Shown in pieces: positions 1 to 7,756 of a stretch of DNA of 12,397 nt. Within the stretch, counting starts at the first letter, position 1. The number at the start of each line of letters is the position of its first letter. The notes below the pieces were generated by a model that ran no database searches, was not told where the DNA came from, and saw only the letters and a list, made by a program, of their open reading frames with translations. This DNA is from an uncultured Bacteroidota bacterium (GTDB lineage: Bacteria > Bacteroidota > Bacteroidia > Chitinophagales > Chitinophagaceae), in assembly GCA_903912405.1 (NCBI GenBank), contig CAIWHF010000267.1:1-12397 (forward strand), written 5' to 3'. The position numbers and the translations under genes were made by a program.

Positions 1-489
1 AGTAGCCAAAGCTTTTAAAATAGGCGCTTTAATGAGCGTTGACCAATGATGAAGGGAATAATTTAAAAATATGGTTGCAATATTTTTATAGGCAGCAGCG
101 GCATTGTTTAAATAGGCATTGACCTGCTCCGGTGCTTCGTTGGTTTTAAGCGCTAGTTCTGCTGCAAATTTTTCTTTATCGGTATAGGCTGTTATTTGTG
201 TGCCATCTTGATAAAAATAATGACAAGCCACCGCTACTTTTTTATAACTAAAAAATTCATCCATAGGCACCTTAGCTTCCGAAAATAAATCGGCAATAAG
301 CTGTGGAGCGGTAAATAAACTTGGACCCGCATCAAAAGAATAATCACCTAATTGGAAAGCGCTCAGTTTGCCACCAGGATACATATTTTTTTCAAATACA
401 CTTACCTCATAGCCTTGCAAAGCCAACCTTATGGCAGCAGCCATACCAGCCACTCCTGCACCTATAACTACTACTTTCTTATTTTTCAA
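1..489 (-). CDS. Phytoene desaturase/carotenoid oxidoreductase-type FAD protein (CrtI/CrtD family), N-terminal part
   Basis: The gene runs off the left edge; 163 codons are visible. The N-terminus has a dinucleotide-binding Rossmann motif (VVVIGAGVAGMAAA, Gly at about residues 10, 12 and 15), an acidic residue near 34 (VFEK) that would bind the FAD ribose, then YPGGKLS and a DAGPSLFTAP stretch typical of phytoene desaturase-like flavoproteins. Family knowledge: these enzymes desaturate or otherwise oxidise carotenoid intermediates at the membrane. The exact substrate cannot be told from this part; a retinol saturase-like or general NAD(P)/FAD oxidoreductase is possible. No ATG lies between the upstream in-frame stop near 556 and the Rossmann motif, so the start is taken as TTG at 489, just ahead of the conserved KKVVVIGAG. 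No ribosome binding site is visible. The gene lies beyond a tRNA terminator, so it is probably transcribed on its own. Confidence 0.85.
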   Translation of the reverse strand, partial: MKNKKVVVIGAGVAGMAAAIRLALQGYEVSVFEKNMYPGGKLSAFQLGDYSFDAGPSLFTAPQLIADLFSEAKVPMDEFFSYKKVAVACHYFYQDGTQITAYTDKEKFAAELALKTNEAPEQVNAYLNNAAAAYKNIATIFLNYSLHHWSTLIKAPILKALAT

Positions 490-683
490 CTTTACTATTT
501 TTTTGCGCTTATAAATAATCCAAAACCTTATAGCTTTCGCTGTATTAAGGCTTGGCTAAATTACAGTATTTAGGGGAATAAGTGTTTAGGGAGTAAGGTG
601 GGTTGTGGAGGGTATTGCGAAAAAAAAGAACAAAAAAGTTGAAACTTGCAAAAATGTTGTACCCTTTTAAGGTTATTTTGAGA
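490..683. other. Intergenic spacer between the carotenoid desaturase-type gene and the tRNA terminator
   Basis: About 190 bases without a supported gene. It must contain the promoter of the leftward flavoprotein gene, but no exact TAnnTTTG element was found close to its start. A G-rich stretch on the plus strand (570-615) and A-runs (620-645) are visible. Nothing here looks like an RNA gene or repeat. Confidence 0.5.
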
Positions 684-684
684 T

Positions 685-720
685 AAAAAAATGTAAGTAA
701 TTGTCTTGCAATTACTTACA
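685..720 (-). terminator. Rho-independent terminator of tRNA-Arg
   Basis: Positions 692-703 (TGTAAGTAATTG) and 709-720 (CAATTACTTACA) form a perfect 12-bp inverted repeat with a 5-base loop. Read leftward, the stem is followed directly by seven T residues (691 to 685). It begins 9 bases after the tRNA 3' end, so it ends tRNA transcription. On the plus strand the hairpin is not followed by a T tract, so it is one-directional. Confidence 0.85.
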
Positions 721-728
721 AAATTTTG

Positions 729-805
729 TGGTGACCCCGACAGGATTCAAACCTGTAACCCTCAGAGCCGAAATCTGATATTCTATTCAGTTGAACTACG
801 GAGCC
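729..805 (-). tRNA. tRNA-Arg, anticodon TCG
   Basis: The reverse strand folds as a complete 77-base cloverleaf. The acceptor stem pairs GGCTCCG with CGGGGTC (two G-U pairs), followed by discriminator A and an encoded CCA end (731 to 729). The D arm is GTTC/GAAT. The anticodon stem is TCAGA/TCTGA with the 7-base loop TTTCGGC, giving anticodon TCG, which reads CGA (and probably other CGN) arginine codons, with G at position 37. The variable loop is GGGTT, and the T arm is ACAGG/CCTGT with loop TTTGAAT. It has its own promoter and terminator on the same strand. Confidence 0.96.
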
Positions 806-816
806 AATTATGCTTG

Positions 817-848
817 CAAAATTAAACGCTTGTACTTAGTTTTCCAAA
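817..848 (-). promoter_or_regulatory. Bacteroidota-type promoter of tRNA-Arg
   Basis: On the minus strand TTTG (848 to 845) is followed by exactly 20 bases and then TAATTTTG (824 to 817). This matches the Bacteroidota primary sigma consensus TTTG-N19/20-TAnnTTTG. The -7 element ends 11 bases before the mature tRNA 5' end at 805, leaving room for a short 5' leader. The -33 element lies inside the last codons of rocD, so the tRNA has its own start site although rocD is just upstream on the same strand. Confidence 0.75.
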
Positions 849-2074
849 CAAGCTAAACTCTTTTTAATAATCGCCAGTGCTTCATCCATTTGAACTTTTG
901 TGATACATAATGGCGGCGCAAAACGAATCTTATCGCCATGCGTAGGCTTAGCTAATAAGCCATGCTGCATCATGGTTATACACAAATCCCAAGCGGCATC
1001 TGGATGTGCGTGCTGAATCTGAATCGCATTCAACAAACCTTTTCCTCTTACTAATACAATATTGGGATGCTGAAAAGCAATCAATTCATTTCTAAAATAA
1101 GCACCTAATTCCGCTGCATTTTCAGCCATGTTTTCTTCTTTCAATACTTCTAAAGAAGCTATAGCCACAGCGCAGGCAAGCGGATTGCCACCATAGGTAG
1201 AGCCATGCTCTCCGGGTTTGATGGTAAGCATAATGTCATCGTTGCACAATACCGCAGATACCGGTATGGTGCCGCCAGAAAGTGCTTTACCTAAAATCAA
1301 CACATCGGGTTTAACCTGCTCATGATCGCAGGCCAATAAAGCGCCCGTTCGGCATAACCCAGTTTGTATTTCATCGGCAATAAACAGCACCTTGTGTTCT
1401 TTACATAGTGCAGCTGCTTGAGCTAAATATCCTTCGTCCGGCACTACCACCCCAGCCTCGCCTTGTATAGGCTCTACTAAAAACCCAACTACGTTTGGAT
1501 GTTGTAAGGCTTGTGCTAATGCAGGAATATCGTTATAAGGAATCACTTGGTAGCCACTCATAAAGGGACCAAAATGATGGGTACTACTCGAATCAGTAGA
1601 AAAGGAAATTACATTTAAAGTTCTGCCATGAAAATTATGCTCGCAAACTAAAATTACCGCTTCGTTATTCGGCACTTGCTTAAGCTCATATCCCCAACGG
1701 CGGGCCAATTTTAATGCAGTCTCCACCGCTTCTACACCTGTATTCATCGGCAATACTTTATCATAGCCAAAGTAATTGCAGATGTAAGCTTCATATTCGC
1801 CTAATAAATTATTATGAAAAGCACGAGAGGTAAGTGTTAATTGACTTGCTTGTTGCACCAATGCTGCTACAATTTTGGGATGGGCATGCCCTTGGTTAAC
1901 GGCAGAATAACCGGATAAAAAATCGAAATAGCGTTTATCATCTACATCCCACATAAAAACGCCTTCGCCTTTCTTTAATACTACCGGCAAGGGGTGATAA
2001 TTATGGGCGCCATAGCGCTCTTCTCTGTCAATATAGGATTGGGTATGATCGCTTACGCTTGTATTTGAATGCAT
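836..2074 (-). CDS. rocD: Ornithine--oxo-acid aminotransferase (ornithine aminotransferase)
   Basis: A PLP-dependent class III aminotransferase of 412 residues, the usual length for RocD/OAT. It transfers the delta-amino group of L-ornithine to 2-oxoglutarate, giving glutamate-5-semialdehyde and glutamate, a cytosolic link between arginine/ornithine and proline/glutamate metabolism. Visible signatures: FDFLSGYSAVNQGHAHPKI (about 50-68), the PLP-phosphate region NTGVEAVETA (111-120), EPIQGEAG (201-208), Asp234 in FIADEIQTGLCRTG that would pair with the pyridine nitrogen, and the Schiff-base lysine Lys263 in LILGKALSGG. STYGGNPLA (292-300) and the conserved VRGKGLLNAI near 342 complete the fold. 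The N-terminal YGAHNYHPLPVVLKKGEG (about 21-38) is typical of OAT rather than acetylornithine aminotransferase. The start follows the upstream flippase stop by 41 bases. It may be co-transcribed with the flippase or have its own weak promoter. Confidence 0.95.
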   Translation of the reverse strand: MHSNTSVSDHTQSYIDREERYGAHNYHPLPVVLKKGEGVFMWDVDDKRYFDFLSGYSAVNQGHAHPKIVAALVQQASQLTLTSRAFHNNLLGEYEAYICNYFGYDKVLPMNTGVEAVETALKLARRWGYELKQVPNNEAVILVCEHNFHGRTLNVISFSTDSSSTHHFGPFMSGYQVIPYNDIPALAQALQHPNVVGFLVEPIQGEAGVVVPDEGYLAQAAALCKEHKVLFIADEIQTGLCRTGALLACDHEQVKPDVLILGKALSGGTIPVSAVLCNDDIMLTIKPGEHGSTYGGNPLACAVAIASLEVLKEENMAENAAELGAYFRNELIAFQHPNIVLVRGKGLLNAIQIQHAHPDAAWDLCITMMQHGLLAKPTHGDKIRFAPPLCITKVQMDEALAIIKKSLACLEN

Positions 2075-2115
2075 AAATTTATTGGTACGGTTAGTGCCTG
2101 CAAATTACATTTTTA

Positions 2116-3531
2116 TTATTGAATTGCTGTTTTTTTCATCCACAAGAAAATAAGATTGAAAAGAAAACTAATACTTACTGCCAATAGCAAATAATGCAGA
2201 GAACAAGGAACATAGTAAGTGCCTATTTTGAAGATAGCAAGTAGAATAAGGCTTAGCACAATTTGTTGCAACCATATTTTTAAAGGAAATAAGTCCAACA
2301 CCCGAACCTGCAATATCTTGGCGGTATGCACACTATAATAGGCCGCTTGTATGTAGGAGGATAGCACAAAACTAAATGCCAATCCCGGCAAACCCATGAG
2401 CCAATACAAAGGATACATAGCCGCAACTGCAATCAACAAATCGAGCAGAGCACCTTTATTTATAATAGCCCCTTTATGTGCATGTTGCAGGATACTGGTA
2501 AATCCATAAGCGCGTAGGGGTAATACTAAAATTGACCATTGAAAAATAGGTACCGATGCAGCGTACCGATGATCAAAAAACAAATCAAATAAGGGCGCTG
2601 CAAAAAATAGTAAAAACAAAAACAAAGGCATTACAATAGCATTGAGCAAGATGCCCGTTTTGTGAAGGAGCGCAATACTGTGTTGTTGTTTGTCGGCTCT
2701 TTGCATTTGCGCAAGAAAGAGCAAACCCGCACTGGTAAAGGCACCTAGCAAAATGGGCAAAAAAGGAATATCTATAGAACCGTTGAAATAAATAGCAGTA
2801 AGCGAAGTGCTTAATAATACAACCACTACTACTTTGTCTATCCATTTAAAAATATATTGTAAAAAATCTTGAAGGGCTAAATGCAACCATAATTGCCGCG
2901 TCTCATTCAAATCAATGGCAACTAAAGCTGTCGTAGCACTTTTAGTATAGTGTTGGTATGCGGCAATTAACACGAATGCTAAGCGAATACTAAGCAACAA
3001 GCTTAAAGCGGTGATGATACTTGCTAAATCAAACGCAGTATGCAGGTAATACACATGCAGCACCACAAAAGCGACTGCATATAAAATACTAAGTACGGTG
3101 ATAAGTTTTAATTTTCGCGAAACTATTAAATAGGTCTCCGCTATCACCAAAACTACCGTACACATGAATAAAAGTGTTGTAAGTATTGGAGCAATCGTAA
3201 GTCCGGCATGATATTGCAAAACAACGCAGCACACCGAAAGCAACAAAAGTAAAAGTCCAAAAAAAGCTATAGAACGCGTACTGATTTTTTGCCATAACAG
3301 CTGTACTTGCTCTGTAGTATAAGTAAGCAACAAACTTGGAATACCCACACTTGCCAAGCTGGTAAATAACATGAAATAAATCCACCAAGATTGATAAGCC
3401 CCATAAGCACTTAAGGATAAGTTGCGAGAAAGTAAAATCCAACAAATGAAAAGCGCTGCGGTTGGAAAAAAACGCAACAAGAAAATATATACACTCGACG
3501 ATATGAAGCTAGCTTTATTTACAGTTGGCAT
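2116..3531 (-). CDS. MOP-superfamily polysaccharide flippase (Wzx-like)
   Basis: A 471-residue, very hydrophobic protein with about 13-14 predicted membrane segments (roughly 12-34, 50-70, 88-106, 112-135, 143-165, 168-192, 230-250, 253-275, 290-318, 328-345, 360-380, 383-402, 424-440, 445-465). The start, with FLLRFFPTAALFICWILLSRNLSLSAYG in two pieces around residues 17-44, is typical of lipopolysaccharide biosynthesis/Wzx-type members of the MATE-like MOP superfamily. These move undecaprenyl-linked glycans across the inner membrane. The cargo cannot be read from the sequence. Its first 17 bases overlap the end of the acetyltransferase gene, so the two are translationally coupled and belong to the yfhO operon. 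The assignment to the superfamily is firm; the exact function is inferred. Confidence 0.8.
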   Translation of the reverse strand: MPTVNKASFISSSVYIFLLRFFPTAALFICWILLSRNLSLSAYGAYQSWWIYFMLFTSLASVGIPSLLLTYTTEQVQLLWQKISTRSIAFFGLLLLLLSVCCVVLQYHAGLTIAPILTTLLFMCTVVLVIAETYLIVSRKLKLITVLSILYAVAFVVLHVYYLHTAFDLASIITALSLLLSIRLAFVLIAAYQHYTKSATTALVAIDLNETRQLWLHLALQDFLQYIFKWIDKVVVVVLLSTSLTAIYFNGSIDIPFLPILLGAFTSAGLLFLAQMQRADKQQHSIALLHKTGILLNAIVMPLFLFLLFFAAPLFDLFFDHRYAASVPIFQWSILVLPLRAYGFTSILQHAHKGAIINKGALLDLLIAVAAMYPLYWLMGLPGLAFSFVLSSYIQAAYYSVHTAKILQVRVLDLFPLKIWLQQIVLSLILLAIFKIGTYYVPCSLHYLLLAVSISFLFNLIFLWMKKTAIQ

Positions 3532-4030
3532 AGGCTATACAAGCTGTTTTATCGAGTTGTCGGATAATCTTAGCCGGATTGCCCGCAATCACACAATACC
3601 CTTCTTCAAAACTTTTGGTAACCACAGCACCAGCACCTACAATAGTAAAATCGCCCAATACCGTACCGGGCATTAGCGATGCGGCATGTCCCAACCAACA
3701 ATGTTTTCCAATCTTGATAGGCGGTGCCGCTACATTTAATTCATTTTGTATAAAATCATGATTAGCCGATACCAAAGCTACCCCTGGACCAATATTGGTA
3801 TAATCGCCTATTTCAATACCATTATCGGCATTGATAAATACATTAGGCGAATCGCCTGGAAATACTTCTTTACCTCTTTTAATGTTTGCTGCTCCATGAA
3901 TAACACTGGTGAAATGAATAGCCCAACTTACATCGGCATTATGGCGCAATATTTTTCTAAAAAGAAAATCGCATAGGTAAAAACCTATGCTCATTTCTTC
4001 TCGTAGTCCAAATGCTTTTTTTATCGACAT
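3515..4030 (-). CDS. Left-handed beta-helix (hexapeptide repeat) O-acetyltransferase
   Basis: A 171-residue acyltransferase of the maltose/galactoside/serine O-acetyltransferase type. Hexapeptide-repeat coils run from about residue 64 to 150 (for example IEIGDYTNIGPGVALVSANHD and GTVLGDFTIVGAGAVV, each part of the helix). His91 in SANHD is the expected catalytic histidine. The helix ends with the family signature IAGNPAKIIR (148-157). The family acetylates sugar or amino-acid hydroxyls with acetyl-CoA in the cytoplasm as soluble trimers; here the substrate is probably a sugar of a surface glycan, judged from the yfhO and flippase neighbours. It starts 6 bases after the yfhO-like stop and its end overlaps the flippase start by 17 bases, so the three genes form one transcription unit. 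No membrane anchor is seen. Confidence 0.87.
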   Translation of the reverse strand: MSIKKAFGLREEMSIGFYLCDFLFRKILRHNADVSWAIHFTSVIHGAANIKRGKEVFPGDSPNVFINADNGIEIGDYTNIGPGVALVSANHDFIQNELNVAAPPIKIGKHCWLGHAASLMPGTVLGDFTIVGAGAVVTKSFEEGYCVIAGNPAKIIRQLDKTACIAYANCK

Positions 4031-4036
4031 CTATAT

Positions 4037-6541
4037 TTAGTTCTTAATGGGTGTTTCCTTTTTGAAAATGAAATATGCAGATGCTGCTAATAGTAAATAA
4101 AATAATACAGATCCTAACAAGGCAAATTTATTTCCAAATTCAAACGTTGCTGGTTGAAATTTGAAGTTGATAATTTTATTAGTACCCTTTGGCAAGCGCA
4201 AAGCACGCAATACATAGTCGGCTTTTACAATAGGTACTTCTTTGCCATCTATATAGGCTTTCCATCCTAAAGGATAATAAATATCCGAAAATACCGCTAC
4301 GCCACCATCTTGTGCTGCTGTATAAATAAATGAAATTTCGTCTAATCCATATTGGTGTAAACGAATTGTGGCAGTATTATCTACCGTTGCAGGTGCAGCA
4401 CCCATTTCTTTTTGGAACGACTGGCGAATCACCGCAGTTTGTTTAGCTACAAAAGCATTAGGTACTAGCTTAGTAGGATCGGTAATGGATGCGGCATTCA
4501 AGGCGGCCATTTCCTCATCTGCAGTTTGCACCCATTTGATCTCTTTTACAAACCACGCATTGCCACATGCATTAGGATTGCGCTGCTGCATAGGCTGATT
4601 GTTTTGACCAGGGAAAATAAGGTACTTCGTATTCAACATATTCAATACTTCGTTATTGATGTTATTACCGCTCAATTGCATATTGATCAAGTCTTGATAG
4701 ATCTCCATTTTAGCTGGGGAATAACCACCAACTGTTTTATGATGATACGATTGAATAGCATCTTCGAATGTAGCACGGGTCAAATCTAATACACGATAAT
4801 ATGGATCGGTATCTTTTAAGATTTGCGCATCTACTTCGCGCGGCGCTAATTCCATTTCATAATCTGCTTCTTCTTTATAATTATCATCATTCAAATATTT
4901 AGCAGCTACTTTAATTTCATCGAAGGCAATAAGGGCTGCGATGGCTACAAGGAAAATAGTAGCATTTATTTTTTTATGCACTAAAGCCCATAATAAAGCT
5001 GCTGCTAGTAAGATAAGCACTAAACTATACATGCCACTATGCATAGCTAGGCTAGCTCTATCTTCTACCAAGGCATTGACTAATGTTTGCGCTTTGGTTT
5101 CATCACCCAACATACCCGTAAAACGTTCTAAATCTTTTGGCGATTTAAAATCGAAAAAGAACTGGCTGCCAACGCCTACCACTAAGGCAATACCGCCTGT
5201 AATGAGCGTAGCTAATTTAATTTTAGCCCAAGCTACTTTTTCATCCCACTTACCAGAAAGCAATTCGTTCAAGCCCCAAATGCCAATTAATGGAAAAATA
5301 AGTTCAGCTATGCTCAAGGTCATTGTTGGCGTTCTAAACTTATTCAACATAGGCAAATGATCGAATAAGAAATAATTGACACTTTTAAAATGATCGCCCC
5401 AAGAAAGGACAATACTTACAAGGGCTGTAGCAAACAACCACCATTTATGATGGCTTTTAACCAAGAACATTCCCAATACAAACAAGAAGCAAATAATAGC
5501 CCCAAAATAAATAGGTCCGGCTACAAATGGCTGCGGTCCCCAATACGTAGGTGCATGAGCGGTAAAATTAGTAGCCGCATCTTCCGGCACACCCATCTCG
5601 CTCAATACTTGATGCGTTTTAGAATCTTCACCGATATCTTCCGAACCACCACCATATAAATCAGGAATAAGCAAACAAAAGGTTTCACCAATTCCATTGC
5701 TCCACATAAACGCATAGTCTTTATCTAATCCACCATTTTTCTTGCCTTTATCATGCGCTATAGTCAATTCGCTTTCGCCGCCGCGCATGGTAACTTTGGT
5801 ATATTCTTTAGTCGCTAAAATGGCACCCAAATTAGGTAATATCGTTACCAAACTTAGTCCTAGTAGCAACAAACTACTTTTTACAAAAGAAGCTATTGTT
5901 TTTTCCTTAATAGCTTTAATGAAAACGCCAACTGCTCCTAATCCCAATAAAATAAATGCATAATAGATAATTTGATAATGAGCATTAGCAAAGAGTAAAG
6001 CCATGGCAATGAGAAAAGCTGGAACACCCCATTTATAAGTACCTCTGTAGATCAACAAAAAGCCACTCAACAACAAAGGCAAATAGGCAATGGACAACAT
6101 TTTTGTTTCATGGCCAGCAGCAATAATTTGTGGATTATAAGCAGAGAAAGCAAAAGCAATACTACCAATAGCGCCCAACCATTTTTGAACACCCAATGTT
6201 TGCATTAAAATAAAAAAGCAAAGCATGGCAAAGAAGAAAAAATAAATAGGTTTCGATAATACACTGGTTAAAGCCGTTTGAATAAATGCGGTATGATTAT
6301 TGCTTTTAGCAACATAGTGCGTGTAGGTAGGCATACCGCCAAACATACTATTACTCCACAATACTTGTTCGCCTGTTTTTTCGTGCCACTGCATGCCTTC
6401 ATGCGCCATACTCTTCCAAGAGATATTATCATGTTGATAAAGCACTTTGCCGTCGATAGCCGGATAGCAAAACAAAACACTAATAATTAAAAAGCCCAAC
6501 ACAATCCATAAGGTTGGCAAATACGATTTGAACGATTGCAT
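4037..6541 (-). CDS. YfhO-family large membrane protein (GT-C-like glycosyltransferase)
   Basis: An 834-residue polytopic membrane protein resembling the bacterial YfhO family. It begins with a membrane helix (about 8-27) and a first outer loop holding Asp38 (LYQHDN) and the LWSNSMFGGMPTY block (61-73), the place where GT-C enzymes carry acidic catalytic residues. Many further helices follow up to about residue 550. A long extracytoplasmic part (about 570-800) ends in the family-typical FSDIYYPLGWKAYIDGKEVP and an LPKGTNKIINFKFQP stretch, then a last helix near 808-826. In Firmicutes YfhO is implicated in glycosylating lipoteichoic acid; Bacteroidota lack that polymer, so the acceptor here is unknown and a surface glycan or lipid is inferred. 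It is the first gene of the unit with the acetyltransferase and flippase. Confidence 0.85.
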   Translation of the reverse strand: MQSFKSYLPTLWIVLGFLIISVLFCYPAIDGKVLYQHDNISWKSMAHEGMQWHEKTGEQVLWSNSMFGGMPTYTHYVAKSNNHTAFIQTALTSVLSKPIYFFFFAMLCFFILMQTLGVQKWLGAIGSIAFAFSAYNPQIIAAGHETKMLSIAYLPLLLSGFLLIYRGTYKWGVPAFLIAMALLFANAHYQIIYYAFILLGLGAVGVFIKAIKEKTIASFVKSSLLLLGLSLVTILPNLGAILATKEYTKVTMRGGESELTIAHDKGKKNGGLDKDYAFMWSNGIGETFCLLIPDLYGGGSEDIGEDSKTHQVLSEMGVPEDAATNFTAHAPTYWGPQPFVAGPIYFGAIICFLFVLGMFLVKSHHKWWLFATALVSIVLSWGDHFKSVNYFLFDHLPMLNKFRTPTMTLSIAELIFPLIGIWGLNELLSGKWDEKVAWAKIKLATLITGGIALVVGVGSQFFFDFKSPKDLERFTGMLGDETKAQTLVNALVEDRASLAMHSGMYSLVLILLAAALLWALVHKKINATIFLVAIAALIAFDEIKVAAKYLNDDNYKEEADYEMELAPREVDAQILKDTDPYYRVLDLTRATFEDAIQSYHHKTVGGYSPAKMEIYQDLINMQLSGNNINNEVLNMLNTKYLIFPGQNNQPMQQRNPNACGNAWFVKEIKWVQTADEEMAALNAASITDPTKLVPNAFVAKQTAVIRQSFQKEMGAAPATVDNTATIRLHQYGLDEISFIYTAAQDGGVAVFSDIYYPLGWKAYIDGKEVPIVKADYVLRALRLPKGTNKIINFKFQPATFEFGNKFALLGSVLFYLLLAASAYFIFKKETPIKN

Positions 6542-6567
6542 AAATTATTTTTAAAAATATAATGAAA

Positions 6568-6575
6568 CAAAAATA
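6568..6575 (-). promoter_or_regulatory. Candidate -7 element for the yfhO operon
   Basis: TATTTTTG on the minus strand (6575 to 6568) matches TAnnTTTG and lies 26 bases ahead of the yfhO-like start codon, which would give a short leader. A TTTG at 6603 to 6600 is the nearest -33 candidate, but the 24-base spacing is longer than usual. It is in the only non-coding gap (6542-6622) between recF and yfhO. Confidence 0.4.
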
Positions 6576-6622
6576 GTTTTTCTAGAGCAAAATCCTATAC
6601 AAACAGGAACTATTTAAACGTA

Positions 6623-7756
6623 TTATAAAGCAATATATTGCACAGCAGCTTGTTCGGAAAAGGCGCGCTCCAATCGCTTAGGATCGGTATCCGTTAAGAG
6701 CACTTGCCCAAAATCTGGACCAATGATAATGCGCAAAAGAGCTTCCATTCGTTCATTGTCCAATTTCTCAAACACATCATCTAATAATAAAATAGGTGTT
6801 TGCTGCATCGTTTCCTTAATGAAATGATATTGCGCCAATTTCAATGCAAATAAAAAACTCTTCTTTTGCCCTTGTGATCCAAATTGTTTAAGCGATTGCC
6901 CCTGTATACTAAACACTAAATCATCTTTATGAATGCCTTTATTGGTGCGTTGCAAACGCACATCATGATACAATTCCTTTTCTAGCCAATGTAATAAGGA
7001 TTGGGTTTGCAAATCACTTTTATAATTCAATTGCACCTGCTCTTTAGATGCCGACAATTGCTCATAATAGGATTGCAACAAAGGCATAAATTGATCTAAA
7101 AATTGGCTTCGTTTTTTAAAAATATAAGCGGCTGCAGCATGCAGCTCTTGATTTAAATACGCCAAAATAGTAGCATCGGCATTGGCAAATTGCGCTTGTT
7201 GCTTGAGCCATGCATTGCGTTGCAGCTGTAGCTGCTGATAGCTCAATAAGTTTTGCAAATAGGCAGCATCTAATTGACTCAGAATGCCATCCATCCATTT
7301 TCTGCGCCACTCCCCGCCTTCATTAATGAGACCAATATCGTCGGGCGCCACCATTACAGCAGCAAAAGAGCCAATATGATCGGTTAATTTCTCCAATTCC
7401 ACCCCATTATGCGTGATGCTTCGTTTTAGCTGCTTACATTTCAAGATCAGCGAATGGGTTTCTTGAGATCGCTCTAATTGCGCATCGATTCGGTATCCAT
7501 CGGTATCCCAAGAGGCAATATAGGATTGCTGAGCACTAAAATAGCTTTTGGTATAAAAAAGCGTATAAATGGCATCCAATAAATTGGTTTTTCCGCTCCC
7601 ATTGCGGCCTGTAATACATACAATTGGGGCATTAAAAGCAAATTGGGCTTGCTGGTAATTTTTAAATTGGATGAGCGATATATTATTTATATGGGTCAAG
7701 GTACTTTGTAATGAATATTTTTTTATATTTTCGCACAAATTTATTAAATCGTGCAA
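6623..7756 (-). CDS. recF: DNA replication and repair protein RecF
   Basis: An SMC-like ATPase that acts with RecO and RecR to load RecA at single-strand gaps. Visible motifs: Walker A GRNGSGKTN (about 50-58 counted from the 7756 start), the conserved IHKDDL (275-280), the ABC-type signature GSQGQKKS (293-300), and Walker B ILLLDDVFEKLD (about 322-333) with the D-loop; TDTDP (355-359) follows. The family start is usually a few residues before the 'L.L.NFRNY' strand, here ISLIQFKNY. The ATG at 7756 adds about 20 unusual residues and overlaps the divergent pdhA start, so TTG at 7699 (protein of 358 residues beginning THINNISLIQ after the initiator) is a likely alternative. The gene stands apart from dnaA/dnaN/gyrB, as is common in Bacteroidota. 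Confidence 0.94.
   Translation of the reverse strand: MHDLINLCENIKKYSLQSTLTHINNISLIQFKNYQQAQFAFNAPIVCITGRNGSGKTNLLDAIYTLFYTKSYFSAQQSYIASWDTDGYRIDAQLERSQETHSLILKCKQLKRSITHNGVELEKLTDHIGSFAAVMVAPDDIGLINEGGEWRRKWMDGILSQLDAAYLQNLLSYQQLQLQRNAWLKQQAQFANADATILAYLNQELHAAAAYIFKKRSQFLDQFMPLLQSYYEQLSASKEQVQLNYKSDLQTQSLLHWLEKELYHDVRLQRTNKGIHKDDLVFSIQGQSLKQFGSQGQKKSFLFALKLAQYHFIKETMQQTPILLLDDVFEKLDNERMEALLRIIIGPDFGQVLLTDTDPKRLERAFSEQAAVQYIAL

Noticed and set aside
352..573. Plus-strand reading frame opposite the carotenoid desaturase-type gene
   Set aside because: It is antisense to a convincing Rossmann-fold coding sequence and has no recognisable features.
2585..3445. Minus-strand frames of 86 and 118 codons inside the flippase
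   Set aside because: They are out of frame with a well-supported membrane protein on the same strand; the composition (many Cys, Phe, Tyr) is that of a frame shadow.
4368..5963. Several plus-strand reading frames of 70-140 codons inside the yfhO-like gene
   Set aside because: They lie antisense to a coherent 834-residue membrane protein, have low-complexity or unnatural composition and no neighbouring promoter.
6571..6615. Inverted repeat AAATAGTT/AACTATTT in the recF-yfhO gap as a terminator of recF
   Set aside because: Only 8 bp, A/T-rich, with a loop of 29 bases; the following T run is short. It also overlaps the candidate yfhO -7 element. Too weak to list as a terminator.
7705..7733. 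TTTG (7705-7708) with TATTTTCG (7726-7733) as the pdhA promoter
   Set aside because: The -7 element has a mismatch (TTCG for TTTG) and the spacing is 17; no better match was found, so the pdhA promoter is left uncalled.
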